64,000 nt of DNA from Nitrospirota bacterium (GCA_011088105.1 JAALKI010000005.1:36416-100415); one strand, 5' to 3'; counted from the first letter of the stretch, positions 26,648-35,557 are shown. Made by a program: numbers and translations. The notes: generated from the sequence alone by a model not told the origin.

Positions 26648-28787
26648 CTGATATGGTGGATAACTGGTGTCGCTCGACTTTTAGTCGTTCCTGCTCAGCT
26701 TTCAGAATTTCTTGTTGTTTGCGTTTCAATTCTTCCTGGCCAGCTCGTTGCTGGGGTTGTTCGATTTCCTTTGTGAGTGCCTCAATCCGCTGCTGCATTT
26801 GTTCTTCCATACGACGCAATCCCGTCATCAGATGCTTCCGTTCTTTCTCAATGCGCTCGTGCTTTTCAGTCTTTGGAGGAATTTGATTCGGATTGTACGT
26901 GATGACCTGCGCTTTTTGCCGTGCTTCTTCGTTAGCAAGACGAATTGCCTGTTGTTCATCCCAACTTTCAGTGAGTTTGGCGATGACGTCTGGTCGATAA
27001 GAAACGGTCCGGAATTGCGCAATTGGGAAAAAATCGGCTGCTGTGTCCGGCCCGTAATTTTTATGCCATCCGATGAAATTATCGGCTCCTGGAGCAGCAT
27101 CGTAATAGCCAGATGGTGTCCAGAGAACCCAACGGCGCTGGTCGGGATGGGGGAAGAGCGCGAGTATCTCTTGGCCATCGGTCATTCGATACCATCGAAT
27201 GGTGCCATCGCCTAGTGTGACCACGGCCACACGACCGTCTTGTGCAACATTGATCGACCAAGCATCACCTGAAATGGGCGTTGCCCACAGTTCCTGTCTG
27301 TATTGGTCAAAGAGGCGAAGAGACCATGCTGTTCCCACCAGAATAGCCTGATGATCCGGCGTTATGGCAAAGCCCCGAGCGATTTCGCCTCGATCCAAAG
27401 GAATTGCATGGCCGTTGAGCGTTGGTGGAGACGTTGCTGTTGAGACTTGGGGTGTTGACCAGCCCTGTACGGTAAGTGTTGAGGAAGTGGTGATTGGAGG
27501 AATCAGGGAATGTACAAGGCCTGCTGATTCAAGCAAGCGGCTCGTGATTGAAAAAGTAGTCGGCTGCTTACCCCATTGTTGAGAACTGAATTGAACAGTT
27601 GCTCCATTTGCCGAGAGGAGTAATCCGTTGCGATTGTCACGATAATCCGGGATCGTGGCTTTTTGAGAAAAGATATGGTCATCATGCTTATCGAATGCCC
27701 CGAATGCTCCGCCTGATGCGCTATAGAGGATTCCTCCGTCTTTGATGGCAACGAGATCAAGGATAGTGTTATGGGTTGCTGGCAAATCATGCGAAGGCCC
27801 TTTTCCTTGGTTATCCCATTTTCGAATGAGATGGGTTCCTTCCAGACGAAAGGTACCCCCTGCATATAATACTTGCCCATCGTTTGACCATGCGATGCTG
27901 TTTAATGCTCCTTGTCCTGGGCGTATGTCATGCACATTCGGTGCATACAGAAACGAAAGATCTTCTCCGGATAGGACATTGACGTGAGAGGAATACTCAA
28001 AGCCGATGGCAATTTTTTCCCCATCTGGCGAAAACTTTATGGCAAATGGTCTTTTCCCACCCGGTACTTTTGTTCTGGATTTGAGTTGGAAGTCATAATC
28101 ATATAGACGGATGAATCCATCATAAGATGTTGTGACCAATCGTCCGAGACGATCAAAGGAAGCTCCATAGCTTTCGGCTCCGTAACTTCGATCCTCAGCG
28201 ATAAGATTGTAATCAGTTGTTCGGTATATGTGAATTCCGTTCCGACCATGGAATGTGACCACCAGCAGTTGGCCATCCGGAGAATAGGCCAAGTGGCTAA
28301 CCGAAGCAGGAAGATTAGAGATGCGACGGACTAATCGACCGCTTGCGCGGTCGAAGAGGTAAATAGAGAATGCCTGATCCCATGCAGCTCCAGTCCATCC
28401 CGCACAAACAATCGTTCGGCCATTTGGAGAAATGGCGGCAGCAAACAACTTACCTTCGTTATTTTTGCCAATGGGTGGACGAAGTGTTCGAATAAGTTGG
28501 CCTGTCCCTCGTTCCCACACACGGACTGTCTTGTCGCTAGACGCCGTGACAACATAGCGGTTTTCTTGGTCTAGACCCACTCGTGAGATACGTTGGGTAT
28601 GCATCCCAGTCTCGAGGCGAAGGATTGGTGCTTGCGGTGGAGTATGAGACTCACCTTGTCGAGCTATGGGTTGATCATTGTGAGAGGTAGTAGGAGATTG
28701 TGGTTGTATGCAGCCTGCTGCAAGGACGATAAGGAGTGTGAGTGAGCTGGAGATGAGTTGATATGGGTCCCTTATCTTTGCAGACAT
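26520..28787 (-). CDS. WD40-repeat lipoprotein with coiled coil (first half of a WD40-caspase protein)
   Basis: The 755-residue product starts with a lipoprotein signal (SLTLLIVLAAGC, lipidated Cys near residue 26). A series of WD40 blades follows (for example VVTASSDKTVRVWERGTGQLI and IAISPNGRTIV-like repeats), then a YDAAPGADNFIGWH segment typical of WD40-caspase proteins, and a charged coiled coil (residues about 625-705). The last 45 residues overlap the caspase frame and are unlike the family, suggesting an indel at about 26520-26650. The ATG at 28787 has aaggaag just upstream. The lipoprotein signal implies that the WD40 part, and the caspase if joined, act outside the cytoplasm. Confidence 0.85.
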   Translation of the reverse strand: MSAKIRDPYQLISSSLTLLIVLAAGCIQPQSPTTSHNDQPIARQGESHTPPQAPILRLETGMHTQRISRVGLDQENRYVVTASSDKTVRVWERGTGQLIRTLRPPIGKNNEGKLFAAAISPNGRTIVCAGWTGAAWDQAFSIYLFDRASGRLVRRISNLPASVSHLAYSPDGQLLVVTFHGRNGIHIYRTTDYNLIAEDRSYGAESYGASFDRLGRLVTTSYDGFIRLYDYDFQLKSRTKVPGGKRPFAIKFSPDGEKIAIGFEYSSHVNVLSGEDLSFLYAPNVHDIRPGQGALNSIAWSNDGQVLYAGGTFRLEGTHLIRKWDNQGKGPSHDLPATHNTILDLVAIKDGGILYSASGGAFGAFDKHDDHIFSQKATIPDYRDNRNGLLLSANGATVQFSSQQWGKQPTTFSITSRLLESAGLVHSLIPPITTSSTLTVQGWSTPQVSTATSPPTLNGHAIPLDRGEIARGFAITPDHQAILVGTAWSLRLFDQYRQELWATPISGDAWSINVAQDGRVAVVTLGDGTIRWYRMTDGQEILALFPHPDQRRWVLWTPSGYYDAAPGADNFIGWHKNYGPDTAADFFPIAQFRTVSYRPDVIAKLTESWDEQQAIRLANEEARQKAQVITYNPNQIPPKTEKHERIEKERKHLMTGLRRMEEQMQQRIEALTKEIEQPQQRAGQEELKRKQQEILKAEQERLKVERHQLSTISVDHPARFPTQPGRAIQKPSASNGNNRASIQTNFSHRNNSFTS

Positions 28788-29081
28788 GATTTTCTTCCTT
28801 AACCTAGAGGCATAAGATAATCTTTATTATGCTGGCATCAACTCAATCGTGACAAGTGGACTCACAAAAAAATCCACTGAATTGTTTTGTCTTGATTGTT
28901 CATGACTTTAATTAACTTCTCTAATAATGTACTTTCCTCAAAAGCCCTGGTGATACTTCAAATCTGTGAAAATTGACCAAAAATTGAAGTGGGTGCTACA
29001 ATTTGCTTTGTTTTCAAAAACAACGGGTCGTGTTTTCGCGTGTCATGACAAGGCAAAAATATGTGATAGAAGGAGAGTAAT

Positions 29082-30098
29082 ATGGCCGTTCCGGTCTCAC
29101 AAATGTTTACGGTGGCGCAGTATGTAATTACTCAAAAGCTAAAAAGGGTTAAGCAGTATCCGCTTGTACTGATGCTGGAGCCACTGTTCCGATGTAATTT
29201 GGCCTGTGCTGGGTGTGGGAAGATCCAATACCCGGAACATGTCCTTGATAAGCGGTTGACACCGGAGCAATGTTGGCAAGCAGCCGATGAATGTGGTGCG
29301 CCGATCGTGAGTATTCCTGGTGGGGAACCATTGATCCATCCGGAAATGCCAGAAATTATTCGGGGTCTTACTCAACGAAAAAAGTATGTGTACTTATGTA
29401 CCAATGGGATTTTGTTGCAACGGAAGCTTGCCGATTATACGCCATCCAAGTATCTCACGTTTAGTGTACACATGGATGGCCTGAAGGATGAACATGATCT
29501 TGCGGTCTGCCGGGATGGGGTGTATGACGTGGCGATAAACGGTATTCGTGCTGCATTGAAGCGTGGGTTTCGTGTGACAACGAATACGACATTATTTGAC
29601 GATGCGGATCCCGAGCGTATGAGAACATTTTTTGATGAGATGATGCAGCTTGGTGTCGAAGGCATGATGATTTCTCCAGGGTATAGTTATGACAAGGCGC
29701 CTGATCAAAATGGATTTCTCAAGCGATCTCGAACGCACGACTTGTTTTCGAAATTACTGAATAACCGGAAACGGTCGTGGCAGTTTAATCAGTCGCCGTT
29801 GTTTTTAGAGTTTTTGATGGGGAAACGAGAGTATCAATGTACGCCATGGGGCAACCCGACCTATAACGTTTTTGGATGGCAAAAGCCGTGTTATCTTCTC
29901 CAAGAGGGATATGTGTCGACGTTTAAAGAGCTACTCCGGGAGACCAAGTGGGAACAATATGGTACGGGGCACAATCCGAAATGTGCCGATTGCATGGTGC
30001 ATTGTGGGTATGAGGCAACGGCAGTAGAAGATACGTTTAGTTCTTGGAAAGGATTTGCAGGGACGGTGAAAGCGACATTGTTTCCTAATTTTACCTAG
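29082..30098 (+). CDS. hpnH: Adenosyl-hopene transferase HpnH (radical SAM)
   Basis: HpnH joins a 5'-deoxyadenosyl group to diploptene, giving adenosylhopane, the first side-chain step of extended hopanoids. The 338-residue protein has the radical SAM motif CNLACAGC near residue 39, the hallmark GEPLIHPEMPEI segment, and further cysteines at the C-terminus (CADCMVHCGYEATAVED). Length and sequence fit the family closely. The ATG at 29082 follows aaggagag. Other hopanoid genes (shc, hpnG) are not in this window. The 294 bases upstream are AT-rich and hold no gene. Confidence 0.95.
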   Translation: MAVPVSQMFTVAQYVITQKLKRVKQYPLVLMLEPLFRCNLACAGCGKIQYPEHVLDKRLTPEQCWQAADECGAPIVSIPGGEPLIHPEMPEIIRGLTQRKKYVYLCTNGILLQRKLADYTPSKYLTFSVHMDGLKDEHDLAVCRDGVYDVAINGIRAALKRGFRVTTNTTLFDDADPERMRTFFDEMMQLGVEGMMISPGYSYDKAPDQNGFLKRSRTHDLFSKLLNNRKRSWQFNQSPLFLEFLMGKREYQCTPWGNPTYNVFGWQKPCYLLQEGYVSTFKELLRETKWEQYGTGHNPKCADCMVHCGYEATAVEDTFSSWKGFAGTVKATLFPNFT

Positions 30099-30135
30099 AC
30101 AAGCTTGATCGATTTTCCATATAAGGCAAACAATA

Positions 30136-30477
30136 ATGAATGAAACATCCCCATTAACATCGGAACTCCAAAGTTTAGAAGGGGTGGTTCTTCAACTAAC
30201 GACCGTTGATGAGGTGAGGAAGGCCGTGGAGTTAGCCTTTGATTATCGGGGCGACGTCACACTTGAATTACGGTCAGGCGAGTCAGTCGAAGGATATATT
30301 TTTAATCGAATAGAAGAGCAATCCGAAGAGCTGGCCTGTGTATTTCCCACTGGGCAACCAGGAAGTCGTGAAATTCCATACAACGACATTTGTCGGATCA
30401 TCTTTTCAGGTGAAGATACCGCGGATGGGAAATCCTGGGAAGCTTGGGTGAAAAAGAAACAAAGCCAATCATCGTAA
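30136..30477 (+). CDS. Small conserved-looking protein next to hpnH
   Basis: I do not recognise this 113-residue soluble protein. It has an N-terminal helical part (LTTVDEVRKAVELAFDYRGDV) and a likely beta-barrel part with DVTLELRSGESVEGYIFNR and IPYNDICRIIFSGED, which looks like a small Sm/SH3-like fold. No signal peptide or membrane segment is present. It starts 37 bases after hpnH on the same strand and is probably co-transcribed, so a link with hopanoid synthesis is possible but rests only on position. Confidence 0.75.
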   Translation: MNETSPLTSELQSLEGVVLQLTTVDEVRKAVELAFDYRGDVTLELRSGESVEGYIFNRIEEQSEELACVFPTGQPGSREIPYNDICRIIFSGEDTADGKSWEAWVKKKQSQSS

Positions 30478-30595
30478 CCGCCTTTCACGTTGTCGACGAC
30501 AGGTACGGGGTTTATCCACGTTCTTCGTTGACGTCTGTTTCCTAATTTCTTAAAACTCCTATTGATTTGCCTGGCGCGCCTTGATGCCGTTGCTG

Positions 30596-30682
30596 AGCCA
30601 TGGATGCTTTAGCATGGCTGTCAAGAAATCGAACCGAAATAGGAAGGATGACGTGCAATGTACCTGTTAAGAAACACGTCAT
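30596..30682 (+). repeat. Two inverted repeats in the gap before the respiratory cluster
   Basis: The intergenic stretch 30478-30753 holds two inverted repeats. The first (30596-30619) is agccatg/catggct around a core containing atgc-ttta-gcat; its CTTTAG core resembles the IS605-type hairpin at 20819. The second (30648-30682) is atgacgtg/cacgtcat with a 19-base spacer, followed by a T-rich stretch, and could end the hpnH transcript. No gene is seen in this gap. Confidence 0.4.
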
Positions 30683-30756
30683 GTTTTATTGACAGGATGA
30701 ATAGCTCTATGCTAGAAGTCACCAACTTTTTTTAGCCATAAATTCCTTCCTGAATG

Positions 30757-31371
30757 ATGAGGTTGTGTAAGGGGTTGAAATGGTGCCGCTGGGTTCTCCA
30801 AAGTAGAAATAAAAGGCAATTGGAAAACGGGGAAAGTGGCATTGTACCCATCCAGACCCGAACCTCCAGTCTTTTAATTTGTTTCATCCTAATATTCTTG
30901 GGATGGTTTCCCAGCACAACGTTTGCTCTTCACGAAACGGATCATCGTTTTACTGTTGAGGGGCGTGTCTGCGGCGAAGATGGAAAAGGACTTGTTGGTG
31001 TTAAGGTTATTGTCAAAGACACACGTAGTTCCATTACGGCTAAAGGGTTAACGGATGAAAATGGTATCTATAAAGCCATCTTGCATCTTCATAATGAAAA
31101 CCAAGGAGATCCACTTCTCATCAAAGCATCGGATTTCCAGGGAAATGCCAAGGTAGCGTTTGATCCTGATGACGTCAAAACCGAGCGGAGCCTCACGGTT
31201 AACTTGGGTGGTGTCTGTTCCCCGTTGCCAAGCGGGTTGTCTCAATGGATGTATTACATCCTTGGTCTTGGAGCGATTGTCGTACTCATGGGCATAGGGG
31301 TGAAGTTTTTTGGTGGGAAATCTCAACGGTCTAGAAGCAAATCAACTAGTAAGAAAAAGTTAAAAAGCTGA
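30757..31371 (+). CDS. Exported protein with carboxypeptidase-regulatory-like domain and C-terminal anchor
   Basis: A protein of about 204 residues. A hydrophobic export segment (LLICFILIFLGWFPSTTFA) lies at about residues 38-58, followed by an extracytoplasmic beta-sandwich resembling carboxypeptidase regulatory domains (FTVEGRVCGEDGKGLVGVKVIVKDT, GLTDENGIYKAIL), a transmembrane helix (YYILGLGAIVVLMGIGVKFF) and a basic tail of lysine, serine and arginine. Two nearby ATGs (30754 and 30757) give an unusually long basic N-terminus before the signal, so the real start may be further in; no good alternative codon was found. It precedes the respiratory genes on the same strand and could be part of their cluster. 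Confidence 0.65.
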   Translation: MRLCKGLKWCRWVLQSRNKRQLENGESGIVPIQTRTSSLLICFILIFLGWFPSTTFALHETDHRFTVEGRVCGEDGKGLVGVKVIVKDTRSSITAKGLTDENGIYKAILHLHNENQGDPLLIKASDFQGNAKVAFDPDDVKTERSLTVNLGGVCSPLPSGLSQWMYYILGLGAIVVLMGIGVKFFGGKSQRSRSKSTSKKKLKS

Positions 31372-31452
31372 ATGCGACTTATGTGTGGCTAAAGAAACAT
31401 TGACTTGAATGTGAAAGCGGTAGAACGAAACGAGAAAGGAGCTGTGTTGGTT

Positions 31453-31935
31453 ATGAGAGAACAATATTGGCTGAATAGAATCATGGTGCTTGCATTATTG
31501 ATTGTGGGTTTAACTTTGGCCTCTTGTGGAGGAGGAGAAGGACCACCGCAACCACCACCACCGGCGCCACCTGAATATGCCGATAAGCATATGCCACCGG
31601 ACTATTGGAATAATCCAGACATTATTGCCGAAGGCAAGGCGATTTTTATTGGTGCACAGAACATCGATGTGAACTGTGCGAGTTGTCATGGAAAAGATGG
31701 GAAGCCAGTGAAAGCTGGTGCACGTGATTTTCGTCGTGCCGATTGGATGGAGCTCTATTCGGATTCTGTGTGGTTTTGGAGGATTTCCGAGGGAGTGAAG
31801 GGCACGAAAATGAAGCCATGGAAATCCAAATTGTCTGAGGATGAACGGTGGAAGGTGATGGCGTTTGAAGCGACTTTTGCTCTAAAGGGTAAGAAGTACG
31901 ATCCAGAAAAGAAAGCATGGGTTCCTGCCAATTAA
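31453..31935 (+). CDS. Monoheme cytochrome c lipoprotein
   Basis: About 160 residues with a lipoprotein signal (MVLALLIVGLTLASCGGG, lipidated Cys), a proline-rich linker, and a class I cytochrome c domain with one CASCHGKDG heme site; a methionine near TKMKPWKSKLSEDE fits as sixth ligand. It would be anchored on the periplasmic side and carry electrons. The ATG at 31453 is chosen 11 bases after aaaggag (31435-31441); TTG at 31447 is possible, and the earlier in-frame GTG at 31405 is not near a site. It is the first cytochrome gene of the cluster that runs to 42769. Confidence 0.85.
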   Translation: MREQYWLNRIMVLALLIVGLTLASCGGGEGPPQPPPPAPPEYADKHMPPDYWNNPDIIAEGKAIFIGAQNIDVNCASCHGKDGKPVKAGARDFRRADWMELYSDSVWFWRISEGVKGTKMKPWKSKLSEDERWKVMAFEATFALKGKKYDPEKKAWVPAN

Positions 31936-32007
31936 TGGATCACGTTTAGCGTTCAATGTTCTTGAGTTAGGTTGCTGAATTATGAAAAAGGAGGGCCACA
32001 ACCCTTG

Positions 32008-33717
32008 ATGACGTTAAGGCGCAGTTTACTTGTTTTGCTTGGTTTGTTGGTGACAGGCGCAGCTGTTGCCTATGCTCAGGCTCCAGAAGCGCCTTCTGTC
32101 GATTTCCCCTATGCGGGGAATCGTACGGCGGTATGGTTCGTGGCCAATCTGCATATTCTCTTTGCGGCCTTTATTCTTGGCGCTCCAATTTTTGCGGTGG
32201 TGTCAGAGTGGTTAGGCTACAAGAACAATGATCCCAAATATGATCGGCTCGCTAAAGAAGTCACCAAGGTCACAGTGATTTTATACAGTATGACCGCTTT
32301 GACGGGCGGTCTCTTCATCTTTGTGTTGTTGGGGACCTACCCTGATTTTACGACGTGGTTCATCCAACACTTTTTCATGGTCTTTGCAGTAATTTATCCA
32401 CTGTTATTCATCGCAGAGACCATTATCCTGTATACCTACTTTTATACGTGGGATTCTTTGAAAGGTGAAAAGAAAGCGCGACACATCGCCCTGGGTGTTC
32501 TCCTTAACATCGTAGGAACAGTGACGTTGTTTGTCATCGACGGTCCAACGTCATTTATGAATACGCCCGCTGAATCAGCTGAAGGCATGAGTATTTTTGA
32601 GACCGTTGCATCGATGAACTTGTGGGATAAGATCGCAAACTATAGTTGGATGCCGTTGAACCTCCACCGGCTTGTTGGAAATGTGACATTTGGTGGGTTT
32701 ATCGCCGGGCTTATTGCGGCCTACATGTATATGGGTGCGAAGTCTGATGAAGAGCGTTCCTACTATGATTGGATGGGGTTTGTTGGAAATCTCATTGGGG
32801 TTGGCGCTCTCCTGCTTCTTCCATTCATGGGTTATTTATTGGCCTATGAACTTTGTGATTATGATGCATCGATCTGTCCGTACATGATGGCTGACCAACT
32901 ATCGATGTTCTTTGAAATGCAAGGGGCTATGGTTGGGCTGATATTCTTGGCCAGTAATTATTATATCTGGCTAAGCATGAAACGGATTCAAGGTGTTGAG
33001 AACGTCAGGATTTCAGGGCTGGTCATGATCGCGGTCATTCTAATGCCGGCCATCATGGGTTTGGCTTGGAAAATGTTTCCTCCGCCAGAATGGCAATCCC
33101 TTATCTTTCTTGCCTTGTTGGTGTTCTTGCCTCCGGTCCTGAGTAAATTGCCGGGGTTACGGTTTACTGTATCGGCATTTACCATGATTAAAGTCGGGTT
33201 TTTAATGATTGTGGTGGCTGATGCTATTTGGATGACCCCGCATGGATTCGTCGCCACACAAGCGATGGCCACGGAAGAAAATGAATTGCCATCGTGGGCG
33301 AGTGAATTGGCATTGATGCCAGCTAAAAATGCAGCGGCTTTTACCTTAGTTTTTCTCACTGTTGTTAACTATATTCTCTATAATCGTGCAATCAAGTGTG
33401 GGACGATTGTGTGGGGGAAAATTGACTTTGCCTCACAATTTGTTCTGATTTTCCTTGCCTTTAGCGCCATTTGGACCATGGGTCTCATGGGTACGGTGAG
33501 GTCACTGACAAGGAAATATTATCACGTCTATAATTTGTTGCCTGACTTTACACCAGAGTCCTTTACGCCGACTCTTGCGTATTCAGCCTGGTGGATTACA
33601 GGCACAACATTAGTATTTTATGCTGTCGTGAGCTTTGCCATTATTGTGACATTACGATCGACGGATAAAAAAGCTTCAGTTCCCCAGGGCGAAGCTCTTC
33701 CCGCTGCGGCTAAGTGA
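32008..33717 (+). CDS. Cytochrome bd-like (CydA-like) membrane subunit 1
   Basis: A protein of about 569 residues with a signal-like N-terminus (SLLVLLGLLVTGAAVAYAQ) and at least ten transmembrane helices. It resembles CydA of cytochrome bd: histidine in FVANLHILFAAFILG (as H19 in CydA) and in MPLNLHRLVGNVTFGG (as H186). The typical quinol-binding loop of CydA is not recognisable. No CydB subunit gene lies nearby; instead cytochrome c genes are on both sides. Such bd-like proteins are characteristic of Nitrospira, where their roles in oxygen reduction or reverse electron flow are debated. The ATG at 32008 is preferred to an upstream in-frame TTG (31972) whose codons include the binding site aaaaaggagg. 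Confidence 0.82.
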   Translation: MTLRRSLLVLLGLLVTGAAVAYAQAPEAPSVDFPYAGNRTAVWFVANLHILFAAFILGAPIFAVVSEWLGYKNNDPKYDRLAKEVTKVTVILYSMTALTGGLFIFVLLGTYPDFTTWFIQHFFMVFAVIYPLLFIAETIILYTYFYTWDSLKGEKKARHIALGVLLNIVGTVTLFVIDGPTSFMNTPAESAEGMSIFETVASMNLWDKIANYSWMPLNLHRLVGNVTFGGFIAGLIAAYMYMGAKSDEERSYYDWMGFVGNLIGVGALLLLPFMGYLLAYELCDYDASICPYMMADQLSMFFEMQGAMVGLIFLASNYYIWLSMKRIQGVENVRISGLVMIAVILMPAIMGLAWKMFPPPEWQSLIFLALLVFLPPVLSKLPGLRFTVSAFTMIKVGFLMIVVADAIWMTPHGFVATQAMATEENELPSWASELALMPAKNAAAFTLVFLTVVNYILYNRAIKCGTIVWGKIDFASQFVLIFLAFSAIWTMGLMGTVRSLTRKYYHVYNLLPDFTPESFTPTLAYSAWWITGTTLVFYAVVSFAIIVTLRSTDKKASVPQGEALPAAAK

Positions 33718-33735
33718 GAATGGAAGGAGAAGTGA

Positions 33736-34548
33736 ATGGCTGAACAGAGCCTGACCAAAAACATTTTGAGAAAAGGCCTCATAGGGATCGTGGTAGGCGT
33801 GGTGCTTGTTATTGCTGCTAGGCTGACCCACTTTCCTGAAATCTTTCAAATTATGTTCTTTGTCTATGCCATGCTTGGCGCGTTTGTCTTTATTTTGCTT
33901 GATGCGCCTTCTATGACTCGCCTTGAAGGTGGGAAGGCTGTTGTCGGGCTGCTCTTGTTCTATGTCATCATTTCAGGGGTGTATATCGCAGGTGCTGGAA
34001 TTCTTCCTCAATATGATCCTGGCATCGAAAAAGGGAAAATCGAAAAACTATTGAAAGCAAGGAGAGCTAGAACTCAGCAAGGAAAAGCGGAAGAGTTAAT
34101 CGCAAGGGCCAAAGCGCTTGATGAAAAGGCTGATGCGATTACCAAACAGCTTGCATCCTTAGGCGCAGGAGCACAAGCTGTTGTTGTATCATCGGAGAGA
34201 GATGCAGCTCCTGCTGCTGCATCTGGTGATCTTGTTGCTGTAGGGAAAGAGCAGTGGGAACTTCAAGAATGTTATAACTGTCATAAGCTATATGGGCAAG
34301 GTGGAAAGAAACGAGGCCCAGAGATGGATAACATTGGCAACCTTATGACAGCAGCGCAGTTACGGGAAAAAATTATCGATCCAAAGAGTTGGATGGCTGA
34401 AGGGTTCGATAAACAATACAAAAAAGGCAAAATGCCTGATAAATACAAAGATTTGATGTTTGATGAGGAAATTGATGCCTTGGTGGCCTTTCTTGTTTCT
34501 CTGAAAGATGCATCAGTCAATACTCCCAAGCCAATCAAAATGAAATAA
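33736..34548 (+). CDS. Membrane-anchored monoheme cytochrome c
   Basis: The 270-residue protein has three hydrophobic segments near the N-terminus (about residues 10-30, 33-55 and 67-88), a charged coiled-coil linker (about 95-150) and a C-terminal cytochrome c domain with ECYNCHKLYGQGGKKRGPEM, with methionine in KGKMPDKYKD as a likely ligand. It starts 18 bases after the bd-like gene, with ggagaag before the ATG at 33736. Topology suggests that the heme domain faces the periplasm and takes electrons from the adjacent bd-like or Rieske/cytochrome b proteins. Confidence 0.87.
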   Translation: MAEQSLTKNILRKGLIGIVVGVVLVIAARLTHFPEIFQIMFFVYAMLGAFVFILLDAPSMTRLEGGKAVVGLLLFYVIISGVYIAGAGILPQYDPGIEKGKIEKLLKARRARTQQGKAEELIARAKALDEKADAITKQLASLGAGAQAVVVSSERDAAPAAASGDLVAVGKEQWELQECYNCHKLYGQGGKKRGPEMDNIGNLMTAAQLREKIIDPKSWMAEGFDKQYKKGKMPDKYKDLMFDEEIDALVAFLVSLKDASVNTPKPIKMK

Positions 34549-34582
34549 CGTAATTGTGTTGTATTAAAAGGATCTCTACTCC

Positions 34583-35527
34583 ATGCAGCCAAAGTTGACA
34601 GCCAAAGTTCGTTGTGCCGATAAAGAAGTTGGACGAGTTTCGAAAGTTATTGTTGATCCAATTTCTCATGAAGTCAGTCATCTTGTGGTGTGTGAGTCGA
34701 ATGGTCATGGGAATGAGCGGCAAGTGCCCATGAGTCACGTCCGCGAAGTGCTGAATGAAGAGGAAATTCTGTTAGGATGTTCCTCTAACGAATTCATTCA
34801 GTTTCCTGCTATTGATCGTGATCAATATGTCACCATTAAGGAAGTGGAAATTGCCCATTTAGAAGATCATCTTCACGTTGAGCCTGGCGAAATTTTAGTC
34901 CCTCTCCCTACGTTAGAACAGGGTGTTCCTCGAAGGACATTTTTTAACAATATGACCCATGCCATTGGGACATTAATCGCTTTGCCGCTTGTGTTTCCTG
35001 TTTTAAAGTATCTGATGAAGCCAATGTATAAGCCGTTTGATAATGCATGGTTCTCTGTGGGTAATGTAAAAAGAGTCAAAAAGGAAAACATTGGCTATCA
35101 ATTCAAGTTTACGCGTGGGTTCAAAGAAGCCTTTATGCCTGAGCAAAACATCGAGAAAAATATCTGGGTGGTCAAGGCAACCCCTGAAGTTCAAAAAGCT
35201 GTCTATGAAGGAAAAGATAAGAAGTTTCATGATGATGCGGGAGATGTCGTGTGGGTCAATAAGCGTAACTCTCCTTATATAGGATTTTCTGGGAAATGCC
35301 CTCATTTGGGTTGTGGATATAAATGGCGTAGGACAAAAAACTTTCCTGATGGGGTGTTTTTGTGTCCATGTCATTTGAGTATTTATGATGAAGCTGGCAA
35401 GGTTCTCGATGGGCCAGCACCAAGAGCGCTTGATGTGTTGCCTTTGGACGTGAATGCTGCCGGTGAGATGAAAATTATTGATGTAGAGTACAAAGCAGGC
35501 GTTAAAAATCAGATCAGGCTTTTATAA
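34583..35527 (+). CDS. Rieske iron-sulfur protein with N-terminal PRC-barrel-like domain
   Basis: The 314-residue protein ends in a Rieske domain with CPHLGCGYKW and CPCHLSIYDEAG, giving the two Cys and two His that hold the 2Fe-2S cluster (residues about 242-270), and has one membrane helix near residue 120 (IGTLIALPLVFPVL). Unusually, residues 1-85 form a PRC-barrel-like domain (LTAKVRCADKEVGRVSKVIVD, VSHLVVCES, RQVPMSHV). Rieske subunits of bc complexes are usually about 170-200 residues with a short N-terminus. The adjacent cytochrome b gene makes this a complex III-type pair. The ATG at 34583 is 35 bases after the upstream cytochrome gene. Confidence 0.9.
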   Translation: MQPKLTAKVRCADKEVGRVSKVIVDPISHEVSHLVVCESNGHGNERQVPMSHVREVLNEEEILLGCSSNEFIQFPAIDRDQYVTIKEVEIAHLEDHLHVEPGEILVPLPTLEQGVPRRTFFNNMTHAIGTLIALPLVFPVLKYLMKPMYKPFDNAWFSVGNVKRVKKENIGYQFKFTRGFKEAFMPEQNIEKNIWVVKATPEVQKAVYEGKDKKFHDDAGDVVWVNKRNSPYIGFSGKCPHLGCGYKWRRTKNFPDGVFLCPCHLSIYDEAGKVLDGPAPRALDVLPLDVNAAGEMKIIDVEYKAGVKNQIRLL

Positions 35528-35557
35528 TTCATTAAGGGACAATTTCAGTTATTTTTC

